DNA from: Agrostemma githago
Lineage: Eukaryota; Streptophyta; Magnoliopsida; Caryophyllales; Caryophyllaceae
Assembly (NCBI GenBank): GCA_958450325.1
Contig: OY288253.1
Span: 64,411,612 to 64,475,611, forward strand
Length of the DNA stretch: 64,000 bases
Direction: 5' to 3'
The position numbers and the translations under genes are program-made. This document shows, piece after piece, positions 34,601 to 44,300 of the stretch (position 1 is the stretch's first letter; the number at the start of each line of letters is the position of its first letter). Under the pieces are notes generated by a model. The model was not told the origin of the DNA and did no database searches. It saw only the letters and a list, made by a program, of their open reading frames with translations.

Positions 34601-37600
34601 TTTGAGCACATTTTATCAAAATTATATCCTCCATATATATTACAATTACCCCTTCATGCCACTAAGATCTTTTCACTTCAATATTATATCCCTCACAAAT
34701 GAATAAAAGTCGGAAGATCTTAGTGGTACAGAGGGAGTACGATTTTTCATTAAAAACAATTTTTTTAAGAAATTTTTGATAACAAATGTAATTATGTGAA
34801 AATTATATATATTTCCTCCATCTTTCTATGTTCTACTCATTTGATTAAAATATATACCACCTCAATGAATACGGAGTATATATAATGGATAGATCATTAA
34901 AAAACCATGAGAGGTAACAAAATTTTAAAATCCATATTGGGGTATCTAGTCGTAACCAATAAATTAGGACATCCTCGATAAAAATCCGTATTTCCGTATT
35001 TCCTGAATGTTTTAATTAAGTTTATGAAGTTTGACGCCGTAGAAGAGCATGCAATTTAAAGTTGGGCCGTAAATATGCATGGAGTTAGAGTTAGTAGGTG
35101 TAAAATGGTAAATGGAGCACAGCTGGGGAAAAAACAACCGCCAGAAAGACAATCTATCTATCTATCTAACAGTAAATATGGAGCGTTACTTACTGCATTG
35201 CATTAGCGATTAGCTAGCTCCATATGATAGTGTTTCCTTTGTCCTAGGAAAAAAATGGCACTGACAACTGGATTCAACTTAAACCAGCCAGCCACGTTTG
35301 TCAAAAAAAACACACACTCTGAACCAGCTTACGGAGTACAGTACGAGTTAACTAATCACAACACAATTGAATGAATGGACTTTGAACCTATTATAACACA
35401 CTCCAACTATATACTCCTATATACTCATTCTGTAAACCTCTACAATTCCTTTGATTAAGTTTTTTATTTTTAATTGAGTTAGAGGATGTTTAACCACTCT
35501 TCTACTATAACCATGACAATTTTATTCAACTGTAACATTATAATGCAGCCATTTGAACCAAAAAATTATTATTATGAATAAAACCATAATTTGTTTACAA
35601 TTATACGCGTTCATTCCCCCGTAGCATATCTTCTCATTTAAGCACAATTACGTAAATTCTGAACTTCGAGCAAGAGTTATTATGCTACTTTGTACTCCAT
35701 TATGCTACTGTAAAGGCACCAGCAATAGAAAATCTCATCTGAGGTTTTTCACGTTTCATATTATACAATTCAAAAACTCTTCAATAACAACTTCTGTTAC
35801 GGGTAGTCTCCCTTTTAATAGGTTATCCGCATATTGTTGTAATGGGTTAGATATTACTTCGTACTCTCCCTTATCCATTCAATTTTTTACATAAATTCAC
35901 CATTTTTTCTCACAAAAATAAACTCCACGTAAAGAATTGAGTGGATGACCGGAACTACTTATTTAGTGAGATAAGGACAAAGCACTATTCATAGGGAATA
36001 ACAATACTTTTGTCTTTTTCAATTGAAACGGGTTAATATTTGACCCATTATAATAATATGACATCTTTTTCCATCGTAAACAAAAATTTATGATACGAGC
36101 ATAGACAAACTTCTTTTTAAGATTCATAAGATGGGACCCGCTTCAAATAATCAACTTTTTCTAATACTATGAGACGCATTTATGGACAAGTCATTCTACA
36201 AATCTGTATAAAATGTTGTAACCTATTTCATCCATGCATCGCTCATCTCTAAACCTAACAAAATTGACGCAATTCGACACCCGAACTGAAAATTCGAGAT
36301 AGATCCGTAATTTGAATTGACTCGGGCTAACCGAAACCAATCCGACTATTATTATACTCCCTTCATCCGACGACGTTGGTTGTCTTATTCCATTTTGGAT
36401 GTCTCGGTCAATTATTGTTCTTTCTATTCGAGGAATAAAATTGATGAGCAATTTGATCCTTCACATCAAATCTAGTCCACTTGTCATTCACTAATTGATT
36501 TCCTCCAATTTTCTTAGTTTGTGTCCAAATGAAATGACAACAATTGACCGGGACAGAGGGAGTAGAAAACGAGTTGATATCTCTAAAAAAAAGTTGAAAT
36601 AACTAGCCCGACCCAAAGTCAATCTGAATTCTATAACTTGGAAGTGATCCGACCCGAACATGATCCGACTAACCCGTTTGACAGGTGTACTCATGTCCAA
36701 CAAATACTTCCTCTCATCCAAACAATTCTTTACCTTTATTATACATGGACAATCTAATCAATTTTTTACCTTCCCTTTTTGACAAAAGACTTTACCTTTT
36801 AATCCTCGTAGTCTTTTTCTATTACACAAAATATCACTATTGGACCCATAACACCATTTTATTTACCATTTGATTTACCAATATGTAAATGATTGAATGG
36901 ACGAAGGGAGTACTCTGATTGAATATGTAATTATATACTCCCTTTCATTCAATCTAGGAGTTACATTGAATATTTTACATTTGGATATTTAACCATTTTT
37001 AAGAAAGTGTGTAAAAAGTAAGAAAAAATTATTGGTAAATCAAATAGTTTATGTACTCATCGAAATTAAAGTGGATAAAAGATAATGACATTTTGTGTAG
37101 AAGAATAATGAAGATCTGGATGGTCCATTTATTGTAAGCGTAAAACTTACTTTGGATTTTTAGGATTTTACAAATATTATATTCCAAATTTTATCCATCT
37201 TTCAAAATAATTCTAAATTTAAAATATTTTTAACAAAATCCGAAGTTTGGGTTGTATTTTCCAAATTTTACCAAGTGTAAAATGTTACATACATAATAAT
37301 TTTAAGTTCGATTTATTTCTCTCAAACTGTTCCCATGAAAGCCGTTTTATGTTCATGCCAATTTCTTTTTATTTTTTAAGCTAAAAATCAATAATTTTCT
37401 TGGATACTAAAAATCAAAGTACAAATTTGAAATCATTTACTCCCTTCCATCCAAGTCATAGCCTCATACGTAATATAGACATTTTTCTTCTCATAAAAAG
37501 TAGACTTAAGTTACATTTGGTCCGGATGGGTGAGAGTATATTCGAATGATCAAAAAGGTTTAAATATACATTTGTATCTGAATTTAATAGCCTTATTTTT

Positions 37601-40017
37601 TACCTCCTTTCTTAAATTTGGTGAAAAAAATTCATGTAAATTATGAATTGGATGGGAGACTGGGAGTAATGGTTAACTTAATTTTTTCTTCAGTTCAGAT
37701 CAAATACACCCTATTTTTTTAAAAACATTTGTGTCACACTACTCAATTTCAATAAGACTGATTTTTTCGGCAGTTCGCATATGAAAAGATTTACTTTGCG
37801 ATTTTTAATGTCAAGGAAAATAAGTGATGATATATTAAAGAATAAATATTTGACATAGGTGTCATGGAATTTTTCATATGGCAATACAAACTTGAGATTT
37901 TTATGTGACGACTGACGATGCAAAATTGAGATTGCTTTTGGAAAAAGACACCCCAATAATTGGATTATTTAAAAATTATTAAAACTTGGAAGATTATCAT
38001 GAGAAGATATATGAGATTTAGGGTAATTCGTTATAATTACCATACTTAAGATAATACTCTTTTTGTAAATTTTACTTTTAATTAATAGGTTAACGTGGGC
38101 TCAATTCACAGGTTTTTTACTTTAAATCCTATGTAAGCTCTATTGACTAAAATCCTGAACCCAGAAGGTTTTATTCTAAGATTTTCCATGCTTGGACCAT
38201 GCCCTTAGAGCCGGCAAACAATGACACGACCAGAAAACACAATACGAACCCAACACGAAGTTAACGGATTTGGGTTGAAGCTTGATGATCACTTTATGTA
38301 TGTGGATCAGCACGAGATTTAATTGGGTCGAGTTTAGGTTGGGGTCCCAAAACACGAATCCAACACAATTAACCAATTTATTAAACCAATCTAAATTTTT
38401 TTCGACATTTTTAGAATAAATATGTTAATACTCTCCCAACATTGCCATGACATGAAAACCAGACTCAAAATTAATCGGTTTGAGTTGAGGGTTAATGACA
38501 CATTTATGTAAGTAGGTTAACACGAACCCGAAATGAAACTTAAATGGATCGGATTTGGGTTGAAGGATTTGTGACATGTTTACCTATGACACGAACACGA
38601 ACTATTTGGTGGGTGTAGACCATGGGGTGGGCGCGATTGATTTACGCTTGGACCATGTTTGGAAAATAACAAATGAGTTGTGTTGCAAATTTGCAATGGA
38701 TATAGGGTGGAATTAAGAAAAAGAATAAATTAGTTAGTGAGTAGTACTCCGTAGGTTTTAGGAGGAGGGTGTTGTGAGTTGTGAGGGCAGAGGGAAGAGG
38801 GGGAGTGAAGAGAGGACAAAAGTGAGAAAAATTGAAAGTGGTCAAAGTAAGACTGGTTGTGAAAGTAACAGGTGAGGAAACTGTAACAGAGGGTAGCAGT
38901 GTAAGATGTGGATCAAAATACAGTCTTCTTCTCCCTTATTTGATATACAAACAAACATTTACCCAATCCTAAAGTAGATATGTAGCTTTCTTTTCTGACC
39001 TGAATTTCTTATTATGTCAATTTATTATTCACCAACCCCTATTCCTCCCTATTCCTAATTTCAATTTCAATTTTAATTTTATTTCAATTCTTATACTCTT
39101 ACTAATTAAGTATAATTATCCCTTTTTATTTGATTGATTCCAGGAATTTAGCAGAATAAAGAATCATCCAGGAATTGGTCAATTATTATAAAGAATGATT
39201 TAGTAGTTAGTTACTGAAATTTCGGAGTGGGAATCATTGATTACTCTTTTTATTGTTTAAGAGGGAGGAGTTAATAAGCTTCATTTTTCTTTTAATTGAT
39301 GACAACACCACACCATACATATACATACAAGGGCTGTAAATGTCAGAATTAGTCGACTGGAAAGTCAGAAATTCATAAAGCTATTGCCAAATTCTGCTGC
39401 TTACGCCTTCTCAAATAGAAAAAGAAAAGTAATACTCTACTCAGTATCAATCAATCAATGACATATTGACATGCTACTGCTACTGCAAAGTACCAAAACT
39501 AATCCAGGATCAATTCAATTCAACAGAAATTAACTACTCTGTACACCAAGTGAAACTAATTATGAATGAATTATTAGTCATAATTTGGAACTTCTCTGAT
39601 TTTAGATGATCGTCCCTTTTGATGGATATATATGTGACTAGTATCATATCAAAACGAAACAATTATTTAAACCCGGAGGGAGTATAATTCAATAAGAACA
39701 GAGAATTTATGCATTGAAGTAGTATTAACTAAGTAGTACTCTGTTTCATTTGATGGCATGTATATGTGAATTAAAATTCTGGAATAAATCAAAATGGAAT
39801 TACGCAGGAAGTAATTAATTAATTAATTAAAAAAAACCTGGAGAAGAAGGTGAGAGCGATGGGAAGGGAGGCAGTGAGGGCAAAAGGCAAGGCAACAAGT
39901 TAAGCAAAATATGTTCTTTTCGTTTTTCCGGCGAGACTCGTGACTTGCACATGCTGCGAAGAACGTTGTCTCTTCCATTAAACTTTCGAGCCATGCAGGT
40001 TTCATCACTCTCACCAT
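21587..40017 (-). CDS. PLATZ: PLATZ-family plant zinc-binding transcription factor, four exons
   Basis: Join on the minus strand: 40017-39838, 32679-32605, 22184-22044, 21925-21587; 180+75+141+339 nt, 244 residues, with no stop or shift and all junctions in phase 0 with GT-AG introns. PLATZ proteins bind A/T-rich DNA with two zinc sites and act mainly as repressors in the nucleus. Site 1 reads C-x2-H-x11-C-x2-C-x4-C-x2-C-x3-H-x2-H (CASH...CLTC...CPHC...HRSH). Site 2 reads C-x2-C-x10-C-x3-C (CSTC...CSLSC). The core between them (VRRYVYHDVIRLDDLQKLID, then YTINGAKVIFLKERPQ) is the family signature. Length is typical for the family. The C-terminus is acidic (EEEEEED) and Ser-rich, then basic. 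The gene spans 18.4 kb because two introns are filled with transposons. Confidence 0.93.
22044..22184 (-). CDS. PLATZ: PLATZ exon 3
   Basis: 47 codons, PYTINGAKVIFLKE to FCSLSCK, with the second zinc site. Acceptor GCGACAG|CCC, donor TGCAAG|GTTTC. The acceptor's upstream tract is AT-rich rather than pyrimidine-rich. Confidence 0.9.
22918..23101. mobile_element. Small MITE with TAGAG-GTGATCAT termini
   Basis: The left end TAGAGCTGATCATGGG and the reverse complement of the right end, TAGAGGTGATCATATGC, form an imperfect terminal inverted repeat. The interior is rich in GGCCCGT/ACCCGAAC motifs. The flanks ATATGAAG and ATACAACG may be a decayed 8-bp target duplication, which would mean hAT type. 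Confidence 0.5.
23437..25330 (-). pseudogene. Ty1/copia retrotransposon remnant (integrase C-terminus, RT, RNase H)
   Basis: Pieces in order on the minus strand: GERGIDCIFIGYVVHS and ESRDAIFD (integrase C-terminus, about 25316-25130), ACKWIFKNKFQFDGTIDKFK and RLVIQGFRQKE (RT start, 24858-24577), IICLYVDDMLIFCTN (RT catalytic YVDD, 24445-24167), and SQFIALAAIGK, KHLDVSHNTVRELI and NLADHLMKAL (RNase H, 23760-23437). Frames are broken several times; gag, protease and the integrase core are absent and no LTR is visible. An old, dead fragment. Confidence 0.85.
25345..25790. repeat. Three diverged tandem units of about 145 bp
   Basis: Each unit contains (C)ACTAGATACA, then TTTTGAAAAGTGT-like text, then CTTTATGTC(A/G)A(G/T)GAA and a run ending in TAACCCACTAGA. 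Anchors near 25390, 25543 and 25682. Non-coding. Confidence 0.65.
26175..26265. mobile_element. Stowaway MITE (91 bp)
   Basis: CTCCCTCTGATTTTTATTTATTG against CAATAAATAAAAAACGGAGGGAG at the right end, flanked by TA at 26173-26174 and 26266-26267. Short inverted repeats and a TA duplication are Tc1/mariner-type features. Confidence 0.88.
26592..28905 (+). mobile_element. TA-microsatellite-flanked element A, non-autonomous
   Basis: Bounded by (TA)n runs at 26555-26591 and 28906-28938. The left end (CTTATGAGTCC, then GAGTCCCTAAGTCC) and the reverse complement of the right end (AAGTGAGTCCC, then GAGTCCATAAGTCC) form an imperfect inverted repeat of about 60 bp. Inside: an exon-like start at 26899 (MTASSSSTVDKQLIEYNN, then AATG|GTGAGT), an acidic stretch EEDTEEDEEEKQVF ending near 27675, and many dispersed AGTAACAC/AGAGTAACA units (27230-28440). 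Same family as element B next to it. Confidence 0.65.
28939..31648 (+). mobile_element. TA-microsatellite-flanked element B, related to A
   Basis: Its left end AGAGAGAGATAGGTTCTAATGA and the reverse complement of its right end, AGAGAGAGAGGATCAGGTGA, begin an imperfect inverted repeat of about 70 bp. Homologous start exon at 29249 (MTSMIATSSLTVDKQ, then AATG|GTGAGT). Arrays of GTTACTTTAATG on the 5' side (29640-30390) and of AGAGTAACAC/GTTACAGTAAC on the 3' side (30650-31330) are in opposite sense. At 30500-30636 a frame reads FPPYIGQIFKVVDE and then a Lys/Glu-rich tail ending QFL-stop; PYIGQIF resembles the start of a FAR1-type DNA-binding domain. Confidence 0.62.
31023..31220. mobile_element. 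Stowaway MITE (198 bp) nested in element B
   Basis: CTCCCTCCGTTTCAATGAATTG against CAATTCATTGAAACGGAGGGAG, with TA duplications at 31021-31022 and 31221-31222. Nearly perfect arms. Confidence 0.88.
31694..31910. mobile_element. Possible third small TA-flanked element
   Basis: A 217-bp segment between the (TA)n run ending at 31693 and the TATATATATA at 31911-31920. It starts AGAGATCAAGTAAGTTCACC, similar to the reverse complement of the right end of element A. The other end is less clear. Confidence 0.35.
32046..32200. mobile_element. Foldback MITE with GTGACGGATATCCGTCAC-like ends, copy 1
   Basis: The left arm GTGACGAAGATATCCGTCAC and the right arm ACGACGGATATATCCGTCGT are each nearly palindromic and also complementary to one another; both flank GGATCAA/TTGATCC. 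The same family recurs at 46816-46990. Confidence 0.6.
32605..32679 (-). CDS. PLATZ: PLATZ exon 2
   Basis: 25 codons, VRRYVYHDVIRLDDLQ to CSYIQ. Acceptor GCGACAG|GTTAGG, donor ATTCAG|GTTTTC. Too short to be seen as an ORF; recognised by family signature and phase. Confidence 0.92.
33684..34197. mobile_element. hAT-like non-autonomous element with GGATATCC-repeat arms
   Basis: Perfect 8-bp target duplication ACGTCCAC at 33676-33683 and 34198-34205. Termini TAGGGC(A/T)GAGCA in inverted orientation, typical of hAT. Both arms (about 33700-33860 and 34015-34190) are built of many palindromic CGGATATCCG and GGATCGGAT units; the 150-bp centre is AT-rich. No transposase. Confidence 0.88.
34649..34737. 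mobile_element. Stowaway-type MITE (89 bp), diverged
   Basis: Left CCACTAAGATCTT and right AGATCTTAGTGG with GAGGGAG at the right edge, flanked by TA. The left edge CCCCTTC is degenerate. Confidence 0.6.
36357..36562. mobile_element. Stowaway MITE (206 bp)
   Basis: CTCCCTTCATCCGACG at the left and GACCGGGACAGAGGGAG at the right, TA on both sides (36355-36356 and 36563-36564). Inner arms TGGTTGTCTTATTCC and AATGACAACAATT are complementary with mismatches. Confidence 0.7.
36707..36910. mobile_element. Stowaway-type MITE (204 bp)
   Basis: Left CTTCCTCTCATCCAAACAATTC, right GATTGAATGGACGAAGGGAG, TA at 36705-36706 and 36911-36912. The arms pair imperfectly. Confidence 0.65.
38202..38645. other. 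Segment flanked by a 12-bp direct repeat
   Basis: GCTTGGACCATG occurs at 38190-38201 and 38646-38657. Between them are repeated ACACGA(A/G)CC(C/A)AA and GGATTTGGGTTGA motifs. Possibly a retroposed or transposed insert with a target duplication; class not recognised. Confidence 0.35.
39838..40017 (-). CDS. PLATZ: PLATZ exon 1
   Basis: 60 codons, from MVRVMKPAWLESL to HRSHLLLQ, holding the first zinc site. ATG 40017 is the first in-frame ATG; a second one at 40005 (MKPAW) is possible. Donor CTCCAG|GTTTTT. Confidence 0.92.
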
Positions 40018-40684
40018 TTCTCTCTTCCTTCCCTTCAAATTAATTCTCAACTACTACCAATTACTACTCACCTTTTTTTATTTTTTATTAAAAGTGGTAA
40101 TTCTGATATAATCGTACGAACCTAGTATATTAATAAATAAATAAATACTGTAATTTATAGTAGTAGTAGTAGTTCTGGAATTAAGTTTAGTAGCGCTAAT
40201 TAGTTTAATAAATAAATTAGTAGTACTAGTACTAGCAGAAGAGTACAGTAGCAGTAGTAATAGTAAAATATGGATGGGATTGTAGTGAGAAGGAAGAACC
40301 CTAGATGAGATGAGAGAAATTGACAGCGCCTCCCCTGCCCCTGCACTGCATTTATAGGCGCAATTTCCAGAATTGCATTTCTGTCGTTTTCATACGACAA
40401 GGCCCGTACGCTGCCCACGAGAAGGAAGCCAAGCCAAGGCATGGAGTCTGAGTCTGAGATGGATGGTCAAGCCTTTTCTTTTCTCGAGATACTACTACTG
40501 CTATCATTTTGAACCAACTCCTTTTATTTCAATTCCCCTCTCCATTTCCATCACCAATATACTCGGGTGAGGTCAAATATGAGTCGAGGTATCTTGGTTT
40601 GTTTTAAAATTATGAGTTGGGTGTAGTTTCCGTGTGCATCCACCTGCGGCTGTCAACCACGATTCGAAAGGGATATTGAATTTA
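40018..40684 (-). other. PLATZ: PLATZ 5' UTR and proximal promoter
   Basis: Short AGT/ACT trinucleotide runs at 40160-40265 and a leader with no upstream ATG in frame near the start. The promoter is only 668 bp from the ATG to the edge of the MULE target duplication; beyond that the original upstream sequence resumes at 46479. Confidence 0.65.
40349..40356 (-). promoter_or_regulatory. PLATZ: TATA box of PLATZ
   Basis: Minus strand reads GCCTATAAATGCAG, 332 bp before the ATG at 40017, in a GC-richer context than its surroundings. The leader that follows is plain for a plant mRNA. Confidence 0.6.
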
Positions 40685-40875
40685 GGGATTTTCTATCGGG
40701 TGCCCCTCAACTATTCACTTTTCCGGCTTGTACCCTCGCGTTTTGACTATTATTACTGGTAGCCCTAAACTGTCTTATTAACCAATAAACGTGCCCTTTA
40801 GCCTTTAATCTGTCAGTTTAGACGTTAAGTGGTGACATGGCATCGCTGACGTGTCTTTTTTTTGCTGACTAAACC
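40685..40875 (+). repeat. MULE left terminal inverted repeat
   Basis: Starts GGGATTTTCTATCGGGTG and ends in GCTGACTAAACC. Two mismatches to the other end (GCCCTTTAGCC against GCCCTATAGCC, AATCTGTC against AATCCGTC). It should carry the transposase promoter. Confidence 0.96.
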
Positions 40876-41332
40876 TGCCTATTTGACTTTGCCTTGTAAA
40901 CCAATCCTTCCCCAACCCTCTTTACATTCAATTCAAATTCAGTCATCAAAACCCTTCCAATTCCTCTGCGTTCATCTTCTTCTCACTTCCATTCCAGTTG
41001 CATGCCTTCACCATAAAAGAAAAAAAGCTCTCACTAATTATCTCCTCCTCCATCATCCATTCATTGGTTTTCTGCACATCGGAACACACTTAGTCGAGGT
41101 ATGTTCTGTTTCACTTTTTGTACCATCAACTGAATTTGTGCTTCGAATTTCATTGTTGTTTGGGTCTTTACTGCGTTTCTAATGTCTGGGTTTCTTTATT
41201 TTTTCGTCTACTAAGAACAACCACATAAAAATTAGGGTTTTAATCTGTTATGCCGAGAATTAGGGTTGTAATTAATTTTGTTCTGTTCTTATTGATGATC
41301 TATTTTGTGGTATTATCTACTTCCTTTGCAGG

Positions 41333-44300
41333 ATGGAGAATGTTGTGTTGAACATGAATTATAGGGGGGGTAGTCACTAAGGTTACAATAGAGGATACTG
41401 ACAAGGTGTTGCTAATTGATGTCATAAATGACCTGCTTGATGAGGCTGAAAAACATAACCACCCATTACCCACTAATCCTACTCTAGCGTACTCCTACAA
41501 GATGAGATCGTATGAGTTAAGAGATGATAGAGGGCTTATGGAAATGTTCAGTAGGTGGAAGGAGAGAAGGTTGTTTGATATTTGGATTGGTGAAGGACTG
41601 TATCCTTCACATCCCCTTCAATTGGCTAGGAACTTGAGGCTTAGTAGGAAATTATCTGAGAATGTGAAGATCATTCGACAGACTGTGGAGACTGCAATGA
41701 GTAGGGCTGAAATGAGAATGAATCCTACGACAACAAGTGAGGATGACGACCCAGAGTCTTCGAAAATCCGAAAAACTGCTGCCAAAATCATACCAAGGAG
41801 GAGTAGTAGGCTTGCTTCATCCCAAATCAGTGAGGGTAATGCACAAGTAATAGAAACCGATGTAATTCACAATTCCTCAGAGCCCTTGGAAGTCCCAAAA
41901 ACTGCTGCCAAAATCACACCTAGGAGGAGTATTAGGCTTGGTTCATCTCAAACCAATGAGGCTGATGCACTTGAATTCGAAACTGCTGTAACTGAGACTC
42001 CTTCTTTGCCCTTGGAAGTCACAAAAACTGTTACCAATATCACACCTAGGAGGAGTAGTAGGCTTGCACCAAGTGACACTCGCTCACTTGAACTAGAAAC
42101 ACTTGACATTCCTTTAGGCGGTGAAGATTTAGGGGCTGAAGAGGCACCTAGGAGGAATATTGGTGTGAACTTCTTCATTGGCAACAGTTCTAAACCTCAC
42201 AACACCACTCTTCATTCAAAATCTGCTTCAACCATGAAATGTAGGAGAAGCGCAAGGCTGAATTTTTCCTCTGACACTGACACGCAGTACACAGAAATGA
42301 GTGGCGTTAATACTCAACCTTCACAGGGAACTGCTGCCACGGTGAGTAGATTTAAAATGCCAAAAACTACTGCTAAGAAAAGGAATTTATTCATTGCAAA
42401 AGAAAGAGGAAGACGGGATGCGACTGAGGGCAGTGTGAGACAACCTAGAGGGCTCATAACTGAGGCTCCTGAAGACGATGGAGGGAGTGACTCTGACAGT
42501 GAAGGAGAGTACATGCCATCAGAGGAAGAGGACGACATTAATGTTGACGAAGTGAGTGATTTGGAGGATGAGGACACCTTGATGTTAGCAAACCTAAACT
42601 ACATTGATGATGGGTATGTCCCTTTTGATGAGAATGTTTGGTTTGATGAGGAAGATGGAATTTCTTCTAAAATGTTAAGGAATGGGCCTGGGGAAGTATA
42701 TGATGACAAAGAATTTGGGTCAATAAAGTTGAGGCCATAGATGTTATTTATGGATAAAGAACACTTTAAGGATGTCTTGAGAGATTTCTGCATTCAAGAA
42801 GGGTTCTATGTGGTTGTAGTGAAGGCTGATAATAGCAGATACACAGCTGAGTGTGCTATTGCAGGTTGTACATGGAGGATACATGCAAGCGTGCTTCCTG
42901 ATAGCACAACATGGGCTATAAAATCCATTGTGAACCCGGAACATGGGTGTGTAGGTGTTAGAACTCATAACCCCATGGCTAACTCGGTGTGGGTAGCCTG
43001 AAAACTGTTGGAGGACATAAGAGCCAACCCAGATATACCAGGCAAGGCAGTTCAAGCATTGTTACAGGAGAGATATGGTATTCAGTTGAAGACCTCAACA
43101 CTCTATGCAATGAAGGACGTAGCAATGAAAGAGATTAATGGAGGAGAAGATGGGTCTTACAGAAGACTTCCCGCGTACTGTGACATGATAAAAGAAACAA
43201 ACCCAGGCAGCTTTGCAATATGTGCGTGGCAGGAGATAGAGGGTCCTGAAAGACCTCTTCAATTCAAGAGTATTTTCATATCATTCCACGCGCAGTTTAT
43301 GGGACTAATGAAAGGGTGTAGAAGTTTGATTGGAGTGGATGGGACTCATCTCAAGGGAAATCTTGGTGGTGTCTTATTATCTGCAGTGGGCTTAGATGGA
43401 AATAATGAATTATTTCCAATTGCAGTTTCTGTTGTTGAATCTGAAAGTAAGGACAGTTGGTCCAACTTCTTCTATCACTTAAAGAATTCTTTAAGTGGGT
43501 GTACGAGGGATGACTGGACAATCATTTGCGATAGGCAGAAGGTAAACTCCTGCTTATATTAACATGTTAATTATATACAAAAATAGAATAGAATCATGAT
43601 ACATTTGAGTTAATTGTTTGTGTTTTTTGTCATGCTTTGACAATTTCTGCTGTCAATTGTTTGTGTCCTTTTGTCTTGTACACTATTCAGTGTAGGAGTC
43701 AGTGTATGGCAGAATGAATGAATGTGTATTGCTTAACTATTTTATGTTCAATGAGTACGTAGGGTGTAGAACCAACTATGGAAACCGTATGGCCTGAGGC
43801 GTCTAGAAGATTTTGTTGCAAACACCTGTGCGTGAATTTCAAGAAAGAGTACCCAGGTGTACTCATGTATAAGCTGTTTTGGACAGTTGTCAACGCCACT
43901 TCAGAGTTCACCTTCAAGAAGGCATTGGAGACAGTTCTTCACTACGGGAGCAAGGGTTGTGTAAGATGGTTTCTGGACCTCGGTGACAAAGAACATTGGG
44001 CGAAGTATAAATTTACCCCAAGCCTTTGTAATGACGAAAGCACATCAAACTTCGTGGAGAGCTTCAATGCAACATTAGGAGCGCAGAGGTGCCTGCCAGT
44101 TCTTACTCTTCTCGAAGGTTAGTACCTAGCAACTTGATAACTACTACGCAATAACCAAACTATAATTCTGGTTTGATAGCAGCAATATGAACTCACACCC
44201 ATCCATAAAAAAAAGCTGCCAATTTAGAATTTAATGAACTCATCACCAAAACTTGATTACAGCATCTTATTACTTAAGCTTGTTCATGAAGTCAAATACT

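Larger units (their letters stand above)
32680..39837 (-). other. PLATZ: PLATZ intron 1 (7.2 kb, MITE-rich)
   Basis: Donor at 39837-39836, acceptor at 32681-32680. It contains one hAT-like element, at least three complete Stowaway MITEs and pieces of others (for example 33083-33097, 37440-37670, 39675-39690). 32690-33680, 34740-36350, 36913-38185 and 38660-39830 are AT-rich with no coding signal seen. Confidence 0.85.

Noticed and set aside
40200..40570. ORFs of about 65-80 codons around the PLATZ leader
   Set aside because: They cover trinucleotide runs, the 5' UTR and the TATA region; no family resemblance.
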